Below, piece by piece: positions 26,974-36,704 of a stretch of DNA of 64,000 bases; position 1 is the stretch's first letter, and every line of letters starts with the position of its first letter. Below the pieces are notes generated by a model. That model made no database searches and was not told the origin of the DNA. It worked only from the letters and a program-made list of their open reading frames with translations. This DNA is from Niastella koreensis GR20-10 (lineage in GTDB: Bacteria > Bacteroidota > Bacteroidia > Chitinophagales > Chitinophagaceae): assembly GCF_000246855.1 (NCBI RefSeq), contig NC_016609.1, forward strand, positions 8,382,744 to 8,446,743, read 5' to 3'. The position numbers and the translations under genes were made by a program.

Positions 26974-27097
26974 AAGGTACAAGGCTCAGGAAACAAGTCA
27001 CAAGAAATTCTTAATAAAAAGGCCCCGACGATACCGTCGGGGCCTTTTCTTTTATAAAATTAGTTTGTTTTACTTGTGCCTTGCGGCTTGAAGGTTG
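26974..27097. repeat. Inverted repeat of ACAAGGCTCAGGAAACAAG-type words around a terminator
   Basis: Left words (ggtacaaggctcaggaaacaagtcacaag, 26975-27003) are roughly complementary to right words (cttgtgccttgcggcttgaagg, 27074-27096). They flank the terminator at 27016-27050. Confidence 0.55.
27016..27053 (+). terminator. Terminator between apaG and the POT gene
   Basis: AAAAAGGCCCCGACG pairs with CGTCGGGGCCTTTT around ATAC; symmetric and strong. Confidence 0.9.
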
Positions 27098-27109
27098 AGG
27101 CTTTCACGG

Positions 27110-28858
27110 CTACGCCGCGTCAACATGCATCATCTTCTTCAACTGCTTTGTAAGCAGGAACAGGATCAGCGACGCTACACCCGCCATCCCTACAAACAGC
27201 ATAAAGAAATCGTACAGGTTGGTCATATGATAACCCAGGAAACTGGTGGTTTTACCGGATTCAGGGTACAGGGCACTCAGCACACCGGCTAATTTATTTG
27301 CTGCCGCATTGGCCAAAAACCAAACGGCCATTAATAAAGAAGCGAATTTGAATGGCGCCAGTTTATTTACCAGCGACAAACCGATAGGTGATAACGACAG
27401 TTCACCCCAGGTGTGCAGGGCATACATACCGGTAAGCCAGATCATGCTCACTTTAATCCCGGGTTGAACATTCTTTACTCCGAAGGCTATCCATAAATAA
27501 CCCAGGGCCAGCAGGGCCAAACCCATAGCCATTTTAAATGGCGACGTTGGTTCGCGTTTGCCCATCTTTAGCCACATCCAGGCAAAAAACGGGGCAAAGG
27601 TTACCACGAAGATGGAGTTCAACGACTGGAACCAGGCGGCAGGAATTTCATTTAATTCAACGGATTGCTTATGCAACGAAATCAAATAAATATTTCCGGC
27701 AACAATTGATGCCGCAAAAAGGAATAACAGTCCATATATAGTAGCTCTTAATTCTTTATCATAAGCGGTACCAAGGTTCCTGGCTGCTCTTTTGAAAAGT
27801 GAAATAATATAAACCAGTAAAAGCGCTGATACACCAATTATTGACCAGACAGGGAAATTGAACCCTACCTGTCTGTTGGTTTGTTCATCGGCAAAAAAGG
27901 TAAGCGAAGCGCCTGCCTGTTCAAACGCCGACCAGAAGAAGATCACGAAGAAAGCAACTATAAAAATGACGCTAATACGCTGGCGTTCAATTTTGCTTAA
28001 TGATTTGTCGGAGAAAATAACAAATGCAATAAACAGTACGCTGGCTATTAACAGGTAGGTGAGGTAGCTGAATTTTTTTGCATCTATATATAGCATTGCA
28101 ATTAGTACGCCTGCAAAAAGCAACAGACCCAGCACTATGTTCAGCGGGTTGGAAAACTGCTTGGGCGAATTGGCGGGTATTTCACCTAATGGCTTCCCTT
28201 CGGGGGATTTTACATATTTGGATTGAAATGCTCTTTGAACAATTACGCTTATCAGCATACCAATGCCTGCCACCAGGAACGACCATTTAAAATCATATTC
28301 ACCTACCCAACCACAAACAAAAGGTCCGATAGCGCCACCTACGTTAATACCCATATAGAATATGGTGTACGCAGCATCGCTTCTACGGTCGCCCTTGGGG
28401 TACAACTGGCCTACCATGGAAGAGATATTGGGTTTGAAGAAACCGTTACCGGCAATCATTAAACCCAGTCCGGTAAAGAAAAGAATGGAAGAAATATCGG
28501 GGGCAGACTTATATAAGGAAGCGCAGAAAAAAAGTACAAACTCACCAATGGCCATTACCAAACCGCCGAGAATGATAGAACGTTTATTTCCCCAGTAACG
28601 GTCGGAAATATAACCGCCAACAAGAGGAGTGAGGTAAACGAGGCTGGTATAACTGCCATACAGGTTACTGGCGAAAGCTTTGTCGAATAACAAAACTTTG
28701 GTCATGAATAACACCAATATGGCCCGCATGCCATAGTAGTTGTATCGTTCCCACATTTCAGTGGCAAATAGAATGTACAATCCTTTCGGATGTCCTTTTT
28801 TGGCGGGTATTACAACATCGTGTAATACATCGGGGTTAGCGGTGGCAGTTTGAGACAT
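27110..28858 (-). CDS. Proton-dependent oligopeptide transporter (POT/PTR2 family, MFS)
   Basis: 582 residues from ATG 28858. An inner-membrane symporter that imports di- and tripeptides with protons. The family motif ExxERxxYY is present as EMWERYNYYGMRAIL at the start of helix 1, followed by LVYLTPLVGGYISDRYWGNKR (MFS loop 2-3) and GNGFFKPNISSMVGQLY. About 14 hydrophobic helices, with two extra helices in the middle as usual for bacterial POTs. The C-terminal tail is short. Monocistronic. It could supply peptide-derived amino acids, fitting a protein-degrading soil bacterium. Confidence 0.92.
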   Translation of the reverse strand: MSQTATANPDVLHDVVIPAKKGHPKGLYILFATEMWERYNYYGMRAILVLFMTKVLLFDKAFASNLYGSYTSLVYLTPLVGGYISDRYWGNKRSIILGGLVMAIGEFVLFFCASLYKSAPDISSILFFTGLGLMIAGNGFFKPNISSMVGQLYPKGDRRSDAAYTIFYMGINVGGAIGPFVCGWVGEYDFKWSFLVAGIGMLISVIVQRAFQSKYVKSPEGKPLGEIPANSPKQFSNPLNIVLGLLLFAGVLIAMLYIDAKKFSYLTYLLIASVLFIAFVIFSDKSLSKIERQRISVIFIVAFFVIFFWSAFEQAGASLTFFADEQTNRQVGFNFPVWSIIGVSALLLVYIISLFKRAARNLGTAYDKELRATIYGLLFLFAASIVAGNIYLISLHKQSVELNEIPAAWFQSLNSIFVVTFAPFFAWMWLKMGKREPTSPFKMAMGLALLALGYLWIAFGVKNVQPGIKVSMIWLTGMYALHTWGELSLSPIGLSLVNKLAPFKFASLLMAVWFLANAAANKLAGVLSALYPESGKTTSFLGYHMTNLYDFFMLFVGMAGVASLILFLLTKQLKKMMHVDAA

Positions 28859-29171
28859 GTAGTTTTTGTTTTTTAGAAAAGTCAAGCAATTCGTTCATGC
28901 AGTATTTAACGGCCCAAAATAGTGATTAATTAAATACGGGTAACAGGCAATGGACATATTGTTTAGCCAATTATTAGCATTTTAATGTTTACCTGGTACG
29001 CTTTCAGTGCTATTCCTGAAACATATGAAAAACAGTCTATTGTTTTAACAATGAGTGAGTTGTAACTTTAAAAATAATGGCCTGGGTAGTAAATGGGTAG
29101 TAAATTAAAATTCATTAATCCCCCCCGAATGCCGAAATTCGCCGCGGCAAAACCTACTTCACTTATTAATC
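28859..29171. other. Intergenic region between divergent POT and purD genes (313 bp)
   Basis: No gene seen. AT-rich, with a weak purD-side promoter candidate: TTG (29061-29063) near TAACTTTA (29064-29071) is too close to be a proper pair, so only the -7-like element is noted. A C-run lies at 29122-29129 and a GC-rich patch before the purD start. No riboswitch recognised. Confidence 0.4.
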
Positions 29172-30452
29172 ATGAATATTTTACTCTTAGGATCTGGCGG
29201 CCGGGAACATGCCCTGGCCTGGAAACTCGCACAAAGTAAACAATGTGATCAGTTATTTATTGCACCCGGAAATGCCGGCACCTCGCAGTATGGCAACAAT
29301 GTCAATCTTTCGATCATTGATTTTGGCGCCATTAAGCAGTTTGTCCTGGACAACAACATCACATTAGTGGTGGTTGGTCCGGAAGAACCGCTGGTAAAGG
29401 GTGTGACCGATTTCTTTAGAAAAGACGACCAACTGAAACAGGTGGTGGTTATTGGTCCTTCACAATATGGGGCGCAACTCGAAGGCAGCAAGGCCTTTGC
29501 CAAGAAATTCATGATGCGTCATGGCATTCCCACAGCGGCTTACCGCGAATTTGATGAAAGCAACTATGCCGAAGGCATTACTTATTTACAGCAGCATGCC
29601 CTGCCCATTGTGCTGAAAGCCGATGGCCTGGCGGCCGGTAAAGGCGTGCTTATTTGCCAGTCGCATGTAGAAGCGATTGCCGAATACGAGCTGATGTTGC
29701 AACACAGCAAATTTGGCGACGCCAGCAAAAAGGTAGTGGTGGAAGAGTTTTTAACCGGCATTGAGCTGAGCGTTTTTGCATTAACCGATGGCAAAGACTA
29801 CGTATTACTGCCTGAAGCCAAGGATTATAAAAGGATCGGCGAAGGAGATACCGGATTGAATACCGGTGGAATGGGCGCCGTAAGCCCCGTACCGTTTGCC
29901 GATGAAACCTTTATGAAAAAGGTGATAGATAAAGTGGTAAAACCAACTGTTCGCGGCCTGGAACAGGAAGCGATCGACTATAAAGGATTTGTGTTTTTCG
30001 GCCTCATTAAGGTAGGCGATGAACCGTATGTAATTGAATACAACTGCCGGATGGGCGACCCCGAAACTGAAGTGGTAATGCCCCGCCTGAAAACCGACCT
30101 GGTGGAGCTGTTCATGGCCACCGATAACGGTACGCTTAACACCATAAAAATCGAGCAGGACAGCCGATATGCCTGTACTGTAATGGCTGTAAGCGGCGGC
30201 TACCCCGGTAACTACGACAAAGGATTTGTAATAAGCGGGTTAAATAAAACCGTACCGGCCGATAGCCTGGTTTTCCATGCAGGAACTTCACTGAAAGATG
30301 GCAATGTGGTAACCAGTGGCGGCCGGGTACTTACTGTAACTTCTTATGGCAATACGGTAACTGCTGCCGTTGCCAGATCGAAGGAAACGCTGCAACAGAT
30401 CTCGTTCGAGGGTATGTACTACCGGCAGGATATCGGCTTCGAGTTCGAGTAA
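29172..30452 (+). CDS. purD: Phosphoribosylamine-glycine ligase
   Basis: 426 residues. It joins glycine to phosphoribosylamine using ATP in purine synthesis. ATP-grasp layout: LLGSGGREHALAWKL at the N-terminus, VVVGPEEPLVKGVTDFF, GSKAFAKKFMMRHGIPTA, KADGLAAGKGVL for the nucleotide site, NTGGMGAVSPVPF and FVFFGLIKV...EYNCRMGDPETEVVMPRL for metal binding. Full length. kynA follows after 25 bp and is probably co-transcribed. Confidence 0.97.
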   Translation: MNILLLGSGGREHALAWKLAQSKQCDQLFIAPGNAGTSQYGNNVNLSIIDFGAIKQFVLDNNITLVVVGPEEPLVKGVTDFFRKDDQLKQVVVIGPSQYGAQLEGSKAFAKKFMMRHGIPTAAYREFDESNYAEGITYLQQHALPIVLKADGLAAGKGVLICQSHVEAIAEYELMLQHSKFGDASKKVVVEEFLTGIELSVFALTDGKDYVLLPEAKDYKRIGEGDTGLNTGGMGAVSPVPFADETFMKKVIDKVVKPTVRGLEQEAIDYKGFVFFGLIKVGDEPYVIEYNCRMGDPETEVVMPRLKTDLVELFMATDNGTLNTIKIEQDSRYACTVMAVSGGYPGNYDKGFVISGLNKTVPADSLVFHAGTSLKDGNVVTSGGRVLTVTSYGNTVTAAVARSKETLQQISFEGMYYRQDIGFEFE

Positions 30453-30477
30453 AAGCTTTTCGGAAAATACGCTCTAC

Positions 30478-31548
30478 ATGCAACAACAAAAACAAGTACA
30501 CTACAGTGATTATCTGCAATTAGACAAGATCCTGAACGCTCAGACCCTGGAAAGTGACTTACTGCAGCAGCATGCCCATGATGAAATGCTGTTCATTGTC
30601 ATTCACCAGGCTTACGAGCTTTGGTTCAAACAATTGCTGTTTGAGATCGATTCGGTGGCTGCCATTATGCAAAAGCCGGCAGTTAACGACAATTCGCCAG
30701 AACTGCAAACCGTTGTTCACCGGTTAAACCGCATGGTAACCATTTTGAAGGTGCTGGTGCATCAGATAGACATTATGGAAACCATGACACCGATGGATTT
30801 TCTCGATTTCCGGGATATGCTTCGGCCCGCATCGGGTTTTCAAAGCTGGCAGTTTAAACTGGTAGAAGCCAAGCTGGGCCTCAAATACCAGCAACGCCAT
30901 GGCCAGGAATACTACATTTCCCAATTAAGGCAACAGCAAATCGATCTCATTAAACAAACGGAAAAAGAAAGATCGTTTATTGAACTGCTTAACACCTGGC
31001 TGGAACGCATGCCCTTTTTTGAGGAAGAATCAAACTGGGAACATTACAAACAGGTAACCCAAACTCCTCCCCTATTGAAGGAGGTCGGGAGGGGGCCATC
31101 TCCTTTCTGGGGGGACTACCGTTATATTTATGCCAGTGGACTGGCTGAAGCCGAGCAAAACAATCTACAGTTTTTTGATGCGGTGTTTGCAGATGAGTCG
31201 GCTTCGCCCGAAAGACAATTATCGCCCAAAGCCTGCCGGGCAGCGCTTTTCATTATGTTATACCGCGGTTATCCCATTTTACAATTGCCTTTTCAGCTGC
31301 TGAATGGTTTGTTGGAAATTGATGAACAATTAAGCACCTGGCGGTACCGGCACATGAGCATGGTACAGCGAATGATAGGCACCCGTATTGGTACCGGCGG
31401 CAGCACTGGCCGCGACTATTTGAAAGGTGCATTGGACAAACATTACATTTTCGCAGAAATAAGCCGGCTTACGAGCTTTTTGATTGAAAGAAGAAAGCTG
31501 CCGGTTTTAAGCCATGAAATGGAGAACAGACTTGGCTTTGCAGGATAA
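30478..31548 (+). CDS. kynA: Tryptophan 2,3-dioxygenase
   Basis: 356 residues from ATG 30478. A cytoplasmic heme enzyme that opens the tryptophan indole ring to N-formylkynurenine. Signature residues are in HAHDEMLFIVIHQAYELWFKQ, LDFRDMLRPASGFQSWQFK, and the C-terminal heme-ligand/substrate block TWRYRHMSMVQRMIGTRIGTGGS. Between the helical part and the C-terminal block, residues about 195-213 (TQTPPLLKEVGRGPSPFWG) are encoded by a C/G-rich palindromic sequence that looks like an in-frame insertion of an intergenic repeat at a variable loop; the frame and flanking family motifs are intact, so the enzyme is probably functional. Co-transcribed with purD. Confidence 0.93.
   Translation: MQQQKQVHYSDYLQLDKILNAQTLESDLLQQHAHDEMLFIVIHQAYELWFKQLLFEIDSVAAIMQKPAVNDNSPELQTVVHRLNRMVTILKVLVHQIDIMETMTPMDFLDFRDMLRPASGFQSWQFKLVEAKLGLKYQQRHGQEYYISQLRQQQIDLIKQTEKERSFIELLNTWLERMPFFEEESNWEHYKQVTQTPPLLKEVGRGPSPFWGDYRYIYASGLAEAEQNNLQFFDAVFADESASPERQLSPKACRAALFIMLYRGYPILQLPFQLLNGLLEIDEQLSTWRYRHMSMVQRMIGTRIGTGGSTGRDYLKGALDKHYIFAEISRLTSFLIERRKLPVLSHEMENRLGFAG
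31062..31122 (+). repeat. C/G-rich palindromic repeat inside kynA
   Basis: CTCCTCCCCTATTGAAGGAG followed by GTCGGGAGGGGGCC, with CTCC/GGAG and CCTCCC/GGGAGG complementarity. Base composition departs sharply from the surrounding gene, and the encoded residues are Pro/Gly/Lys-rich. It resembles C/G-rich intergenic palindromes of Bacteroidota. Confidence 0.5.
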
Positions 31549-32009
31549 ACTTTTTTACCGGTTACCGGTTGCTGAAACAGGCGACCGGTAACAATTTTCA
31601 CTTCAGTAGGTATTTCTACGTACCAACCGTGTATGTCAATTATACGGACGATCAACCCCTAAACAACAGGCCATTTTTTTACATGTGAAGTATATAACCG
31701 TGCAAAAAGCAGGTTATGAAACAATTTAAACAATAAGTAACAATTAACGTTTCAGTATAACGTTAGTGAAAGACTTTTACCTGCGATTTTTGTGCCACAA
31801 AAAACACGTAAAAAAGCAGGTTAAGATATAATCCGGAATAGCAATACACAGCCTCCCGCACCGGAACTGTAGCGGAAAGCAGCAGAACGATAAGCGAAAT
31901 TTGTACCAGAAAAAAAATACTTGATCCAGCAAAGGTTGTGCTTTGTTAATTCGAATTATTTGCCTCAATTTTGCATGCATTACATTCAATCCAAAATCTG
32001 ACCTTCTAA
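31549..32009. other. Intergenic region upstream of mreB (461 bp)
   Basis: No gene seen. A hairpin at 31561-31592 (GTTACCGGTTGC with GCGACCGGTAAC) could end the purD-kynA transcript, although its T run is weak. The rest is AT-rich with several TAAC words that do not form a regular array. The mreB promoter was not placed with confidence. Confidence 0.4.
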
Positions 32010-33035
32010 ATGGGCTTATTCAACTTTTTCACCCAGGAGATTGCCATCGATCTGGGCACTGCCAATACCCTAATCATACATAATGACGAAGTAGTGGTGA
32101 ATGAACCGAGTATTGTAGCGCTGGACCGTAACAACCCTAAAACGGTTCTGGCAGTAGGGAAACGGGCGTTGATGATGCATGAAAAGACCCATGAGAGCAT
32201 CCGCACTGTTCGCCCGCTTAAAGACGGTGTAATTGCCGACTTTAACGCAGCAGAATTAATGATCCGGGAGATGATCAAAATGATCTACCCCAAAAAGCCT
32301 TTGTTCCCCCCAAGCTGGCGGATGATGATATGCATCCCTTCCAGCATTACCGAGGTGGAAAAAAGAGCGGTGCGCGACAGCGCTGAGCAGGCAGGCGCCA
32401 AAGAGGTGTACCTGTTGCACGAACCCATGGCTGCTGCCCTGGGTATTGGCATTGATGTAGAAGAGCCGGTTGGTAACATGATCATCGATATCGGTGGTGG
32501 TACTACCGGTATCACTGTAATTGCCCTGGCAGGTATCGTGTGCGACCAGAGTATTCGTATCGCCGGTGACGAGTTCACTGCCGACATTATGGAAGCTCTC
32601 CGCCGCTATCACAGCTTGCTGATTGGTGAAAGAACTGCCGAACAAATTAAAATAAACATTGGTGCGGCTATGAAAGACCTGGATAATCCACCAGATGATA
32701 TTCCAGTGAACGGCCGCGACCTGGTAACCGGTATTCCTAAACAGATCATGGTTAGCTACCAGGAAATTGCCGAAGCGCTCGATAAAAGCATCTTTAAAAT
32801 TGAAGAAGCGATCCTGAAGGCGCTTGAAATGACCCCTCCCGAATTAGCTGCCGATATTTACAGACGCGGTTTATACCTCACTGGCGGTGGAGCCCTGCTG
32901 CGTGGTTTGGATAAACGCCTGAGCCAAAAAATTAAATTGCCTGTGCACGTGGCTGACGATCCATTAAAAAGCGTAGTACGCGGAACCGGCCTGGCACTGA
33001 AAAATTATGATCGCTATCCATTTGTGATGCGTTAA
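32010..33035 (+). CDS. mreB: Rod shape-determining protein MreB
   Basis: 341 residues, actin-like ATPase that polymerises under the inner membrane and guides the elongation machinery. ATP-binding motifs: phosphate-1 IDLGTANTLI (about residues 11-20), phosphate-2 MIIDIGGGTTGITVIAL, and adenosine motif LTGGGALLRGLD. The amphipathic N-terminal segment (MGLFNFFTQEI) serves for membrane contact. First gene of a five-gene elongasome cluster: mreB, mreC, mreD, mrdA, rodA. Confidence 0.97.
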   Translation: MGLFNFFTQEIAIDLGTANTLIIHNDEVVVNEPSIVALDRNNPKTVLAVGKRALMMHEKTHESIRTVRPLKDGVIADFNAAELMIREMIKMIYPKKPLFPPSWRMMICIPSSITEVEKRAVRDSAEQAGAKEVYLLHEPMAAALGIGIDVEEPVGNMIIDIGGGTTGITVIALAGIVCDQSIRIAGDEFTADIMEALRRYHSLLIGERTAEQIKINIGAAMKDLDNPPDDIPVNGRDLVTGIPKQIMVSYQEIAEALDKSIFKIEEAILKALEMTPPELAADIYRRGLYLTGGGALLRGLDKRLSQKIKLPVHVADDPLKSVVRGTGLALKNYDRYPFVMR

Positions 33036-33109
33036 TATTTAATAAAATTTGGCATTGTTTTTCAGGCTATTGGGCCGGTATTTGTAATTTTTCATATTAA
33101 AAACCGCAG

Positions 33110-33961
33110 GTGCGTAATATTTTTCTCTTCATCAGGAGGTACTTCAATTTTGTATTCTTCGTGGTGCTGCAGATTGCGGCCCTGTATATCCTTTTTCATT
33201 ACAACAAATTCCATGAAGCGGTTTTTTCTGGCGTAGCCAATGAATTAACCGGCAATATAGGTGGTAAATATTCCAATGTCACTTACTATTTCCACCTGAA
33301 GTCAACCAACGATCAGTTGGCCAAAGAAAACGAAGAACTGCGTAACAAGCTGTTAGCCAACTTCGAACGGCCCGATACCACGCAGAAGCTGGTTGCAGAT
33401 ACCATACCTTACGATACCCTTGGGCATTACCGCAAATACCTGTACCGCAGCGCCCGGGTGGTGAACAACTCAGTTAGCTTACCCAACAATACTTTTACCA
33501 TTAACCGGGGCGAAAATGAAGGCATTCATAAAAATATGGGTGTTATAAGCCCCAATGGAGTAGCGGGGGTAGTTATTAATACCAGCAACAATTATGCAGT
33601 GGTAATGAGCTTGTTACATCGCCAAACCACCATCAGCGCCAGCCTTAAAAAGACCGGGGAGACCGGCAAGGTTTTTTGGGATGGTTCCAGTCCTTTATAT
33701 GTTAACCTGAAAGATATTCCCAAAAGCGCCCAGGTACAAAAAGGCGACTCGGTTGTAACCAGTCCTTATGCCTCCCATTTCCCCCAGGGCATTTTGATTG
33801 GCACGGTGATGGATATAGTGGACGACAAAACCAGCAGCTTTTACACATTACGGTTAAAACCGGCTACCAACTTCTTTAATATTCAATATGTAATGGTTGT
33901 AGAAAACCTGTTAAAGGATGAGCAGGCCAAACTGGAAGGAGAAACTAATAAAATTAACTAA
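33110..33961 (+). CDS. mreC: Rod shape-determining protein MreC
   Basis: 283 residues from a GTG start. A transmembrane helix (about residues 12-30) is followed by a coiled coil (about 65-90, KSTNDQLAKENEELRNKLL) and a beta-rich periplasmic domain with NRGENEGIHKNMGVI, NYAVVMSLLHRQTTISA and the late SPYASHFPQGILIG block. MreC bridges MreB to the penicillin-binding protein in the periplasm. Its stop overlaps the mreD start (TAATG), pointing to translational coupling. Confidence 0.95.
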   Translation: MRNIFLFIRRYFNFVFFVVLQIAALYILFHYNKFHEAVFSGVANELTGNIGGKYSNVTYYFHLKSTNDQLAKENEELRNKLLANFERPDTTQKLVADTIPYDTLGHYRKYLYRSARVVNNSVSLPNNTFTINRGENEGIHKNMGVISPNGVAGVVINTSNNYAVVMSLLHRQTTISASLKKTGETGKVFWDGSSPLYVNLKDIPKSAQVQKGDSVVTSPYASHFPQGILIGTVMDIVDDKTSSFYTLRLKPATNFFNIQYVMVVENLLKDEQAKLEGETNKIN

Positions 33962-34494
33962 TGAGCGATCTGGTACGTAATACGGTCCGTTTTGTATTGT
34001 TTATACTGGTGCAGTATTATGTATTGTTTCAAATACACCCACTACATCAGTTTGTAGTGCCTTATGTATATTTTTTGTACGTGCTCTGGCTGCCCTTCAG
34101 CATGGGCCGCATGACCTTGATGTTCGTAAGCTTTGTATTTGGTTTAACCCTCGATTATTTTACCCAAACCCCGGGTTTACATGCCGCCGCCTGCGTATTG
34201 ATAGCATATGTGCGCGGTTTTGTAGTGAACATCCTGATCCCGCAGGAAGGCGCCGAACAGAACTATAGGTCGCCCTCACCTGTTAGTATGGGATGGGCCC
34301 CTTATGCGATCTATGTGCTGGTGTTAACTCTGGTGCATCATATCTATCTGGTTTTTCTGGAATGGCTGCAGTTTGGATCATTCCTGTTTTTCCTGGGAAA
34401 GGTGTTGGCAACAACTGGCGTCAGTTTAATGCTGATACTCATTACCGAGCTGTTGTTCTTCAGAAAAGAGAAATTCAGGACCAACACTGCCTAA
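33961..34494 (+). CDS. mreD: Rod shape-determining protein MreD
   Basis: 177 residues, about five transmembrane helices, little polar sequence. It belongs to MreD by size, topology and place directly after mreC with a one-base overlap. The LDYFTQTPGLHAAACVLIAY stretch resembles the conserved DxxxxxxLGxxA region of the family. Sequence conservation in MreD is always low, so context carries most of the weight. Confidence 0.9.
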   Translation: MSDLVRNTVRFVLFILVQYYVLFQIHPLHQFVVPYVYFLYVLWLPFSMGRMTLMFVSFVFGLTLDYFTQTPGLHAAACVLIAYVRGFVVNILIPQEGAEQNYRSPSPVSMGWAPYAIYVLVLTLVHHIYLVFLEWLQFGSFLFFLGKVLATTGVSLMLILITELLFFRKEKFRTNTA

Positions 34495-34601
34495 GGCCAA
34501 TTGCCTGTTGAATTAGTGGTGCATAAAAAGAATTAACTTCGCTTACAATATATTAATCAATTTTTGTTTGGTAATTAGTACTGTAATGTACGTTAAGTCC
34601 T

Positions 34602-36704
34602 ATGTCTGTATTTAACCAGTCAAGAAGTAACATAATACGCCTGATATTTCTCGGACTCTTCCTCATTATAATAGTTCAGTTATTTAACCTTCAGGTAATC
34701 CAGGGCAAATACAAGGTATTGGCCATGGAGAACGCGGTATTTGCGAAAGTGAAGTATCCCGACAGGGGTATCATTTACGACCGCAAGAACCGGCCAATCC
34801 TGAACAACACTATTATGTACGACCTGGTAGTGGTGCCCAATGAGGCCAGGAAGAACGATACTTTAGGGCTTTGTGAGATCCTTAATATTGATACTGCTGA
34901 ATATAACAAACGCATCAGGGAGGCAGTTATAAAGAACGGACGGTACCGGCCTTCTATTTTTGAAGATCTGCTGGAGCCGCAATTACAGGCCCGCCTCGAT
35001 GAGAACATCTGGAAATTTCCTGGCTTTGCGTTGGTTGAACGTCCGGTACGCGTGTATCCTTTTAATGCCGCTGCGCATATTATGGGCTACATTGGCGAAG
35101 CCGATTCAAACATCATCAAACGCTCCAGCGGGTTTTACCATATGGGCGACTACGTTGGCCGCAGCGGCCTGGAAGCTTATTATGAAAGAGTGCTAATGGG
35201 ACAGCGTGGGGTTGAGTTCTTATTGAAGGATAACAAGAACCGCCTGGTGGGGAATTATGAAAAAGGCCGTTACGATACACCCGCTGTTCGTGGCCGTAAC
35301 CTGCATACTTATATTGATATTGAACTGCAACAACTGGCCGAAAAACTTATCAATGGTAAGCTGGGCGCGGTAGTAGCGCTCGATCCCAAAACCGGTGGCA
35401 TTCTGGCCATGGCTTCGGGCCCCAACTATGATCCCAATACATTGACTGGTCCCAATAAACAAAAGAATTACGGCCGCATGGTACTGGACGTGAAGGCGCC
35501 GCTGTTAAATCGCGCCATCCAGGGTTTTTATCCCCCCGGTTCAACCTATAAACCACTGGGAGCATTAATAGGATTGGATGAAGGTGTGATAACACCTGCC
35601 AGTGGTATTAGCTGTACCGGCGCCTATTATGGTTGTAATAAAGTAGTTCGTTGTACCGAGCACTGGCAGGGGCACTCAGCCAACCTGCGTTTATCTATAG
35701 CCTGGTCGTGTAACTCATTCTTTTCTGATGTATTCAGAAAAACTATTGATAATCCTGCGTACCATAGTTCCCGCACCGGTTTGGTAAAATGGACAGAATA
35801 TATGAACCGGTTTGGATTGGGTCACCGTATTGGTATTGACCTGCCAAGTGAAATTGGTGGCAATGTGCCCGATACCACGCAGTATGACAAAGAGTACCGC
35901 CGTTCCTGGAATTCCTGTACCATGGTAACCATCGGTATTGGCCAGGATAAATTAACGGTTACGCCTTTGCAAATGGCCAATTCAATGGCCATTGTTGCCA
36001 ATAAAGGATATTACTACATTCCGCATTTTGTAAAGAATTTCGAGAACGAGAATGAACAGGATACGGTAATGAAAAAGTACCGTGAGAAACATGAGGTGCT
36101 GACCCACATTCCCGAAGATCAATTTGATATTGTACAGGAAGGAATGCAGGATGTGGTAGAACACGGTACGGCGCAGGTGGCCAGAATACCTGGTATAAAT
36201 ATGTGCGCTAAAACAGGTACGGCTGAAAACAAAACGGTGCTCGATGGCAGAGTGATCCAGTTGAAAGATAACTCGATGTTCGTTTGTTTTGCCCCCCGCG
36301 AAGACCCTAAGATCTGTGTGGCTGTTGTTGTGCAGAATGCAGGCTTTGGTGCTACCTGGGCGGCGCCCATCGGCTCCCTGCTGGTAGAGAAATACCTTAC
36401 CGATTCTTTAAGAACAGAAAGGGTAGCAGAAGTGAAGCGGATCTCAGAGGCCAACATCATTCCTGATTATTTTGAAAGATTACAATATAAAACAGATTCA
36501 ATCCGGGCCCGTAAATGGTTCGATTTAACAAAGGACAGCAATTACATCAGAAAGTATTTGCCGCGGCAACGCGTTAATACCAACAGCGCCAGAAAGCAAA
36601 CCCAGTCGCCCGCAGCGCCTGTGGCTATGAAGCCGGCAAAAGATGTGATGATCAATGAGAATTTATATGCAAAACGATCAACGACCGATAAAAGAAATCC
36701 ATGA
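34602..36704 (+). CDS. mrdA: Penicillin-binding protein 2 (peptidoglycan transpeptidase)
   Basis: 700 residues. An N-terminal membrane anchor (about 11-31) is followed by the PBP dimerisation domain with AKVKYPDRGIIYDRKNRPIL, then the transpeptidase domain. Catalytic motifs: STYK (in YPPGSTYKPLGAL, catalytic Ser), SCN (in SIAWSCNSFF), and KTGT (in MCAKTGTAEN). This is the class B PBP of lateral wall elongation, working with RodA. Its stop overlaps the rodA start (ATGA). Confidence 0.96.
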   Translation: MSVFNQSRSNIIRLIFLGLFLIIIVQLFNLQVIQGKYKVLAMENAVFAKVKYPDRGIIYDRKNRPILNNTIMYDLVVVPNEARKNDTLGLCEILNIDTAEYNKRIREAVIKNGRYRPSIFEDLLEPQLQARLDENIWKFPGFALVERPVRVYPFNAAAHIMGYIGEADSNIIKRSSGFYHMGDYVGRSGLEAYYERVLMGQRGVEFLLKDNKNRLVGNYEKGRYDTPAVRGRNLHTYIDIELQQLAEKLINGKLGAVVALDPKTGGILAMASGPNYDPNTLTGPNKQKNYGRMVLDVKAPLLNRAIQGFYPPGSTYKPLGALIGLDEGVITPASGISCTGAYYGCNKVVRCTEHWQGHSANLRLSIAWSCNSFFSDVFRKTIDNPAYHSSRTGLVKWTEYMNRFGLGHRIGIDLPSEIGGNVPDTTQYDKEYRRSWNSCTMVTIGIGQDKLTVTPLQMANSMAIVANKGYYYIPHFVKNFENENEQDTVMKKYREKHEVLTHIPEDQFDIVQEGMQDVVEHGTAQVARIPGINMCAKTGTAENKTVLDGRVIQLKDNSMFVCFAPREDPKICVAVVVQNAGFGATWAAPIGSLLVEKYLTDSLRTERVAEVKRISEANIIPDYFERLQYKTDSIRARKWFDLTKDSNYIRKYLPRQRVNTNSARKQTQSPAAPVAMKPAKDVMINENLYAKRSTTDKRNP

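Noticed and set aside
28859-29171. Riboswitch before purD
   Set aside because: No purine or other riboswitch core could be recognised; only an AT-rich leader with a C run.
31695-31761. Several TAAC/TAAA words before mreB resembling Pho boxes
   Set aside because: Only one pair (31727, 31738) is 11 bp apart; the other spacings are 7, 13 and 20.
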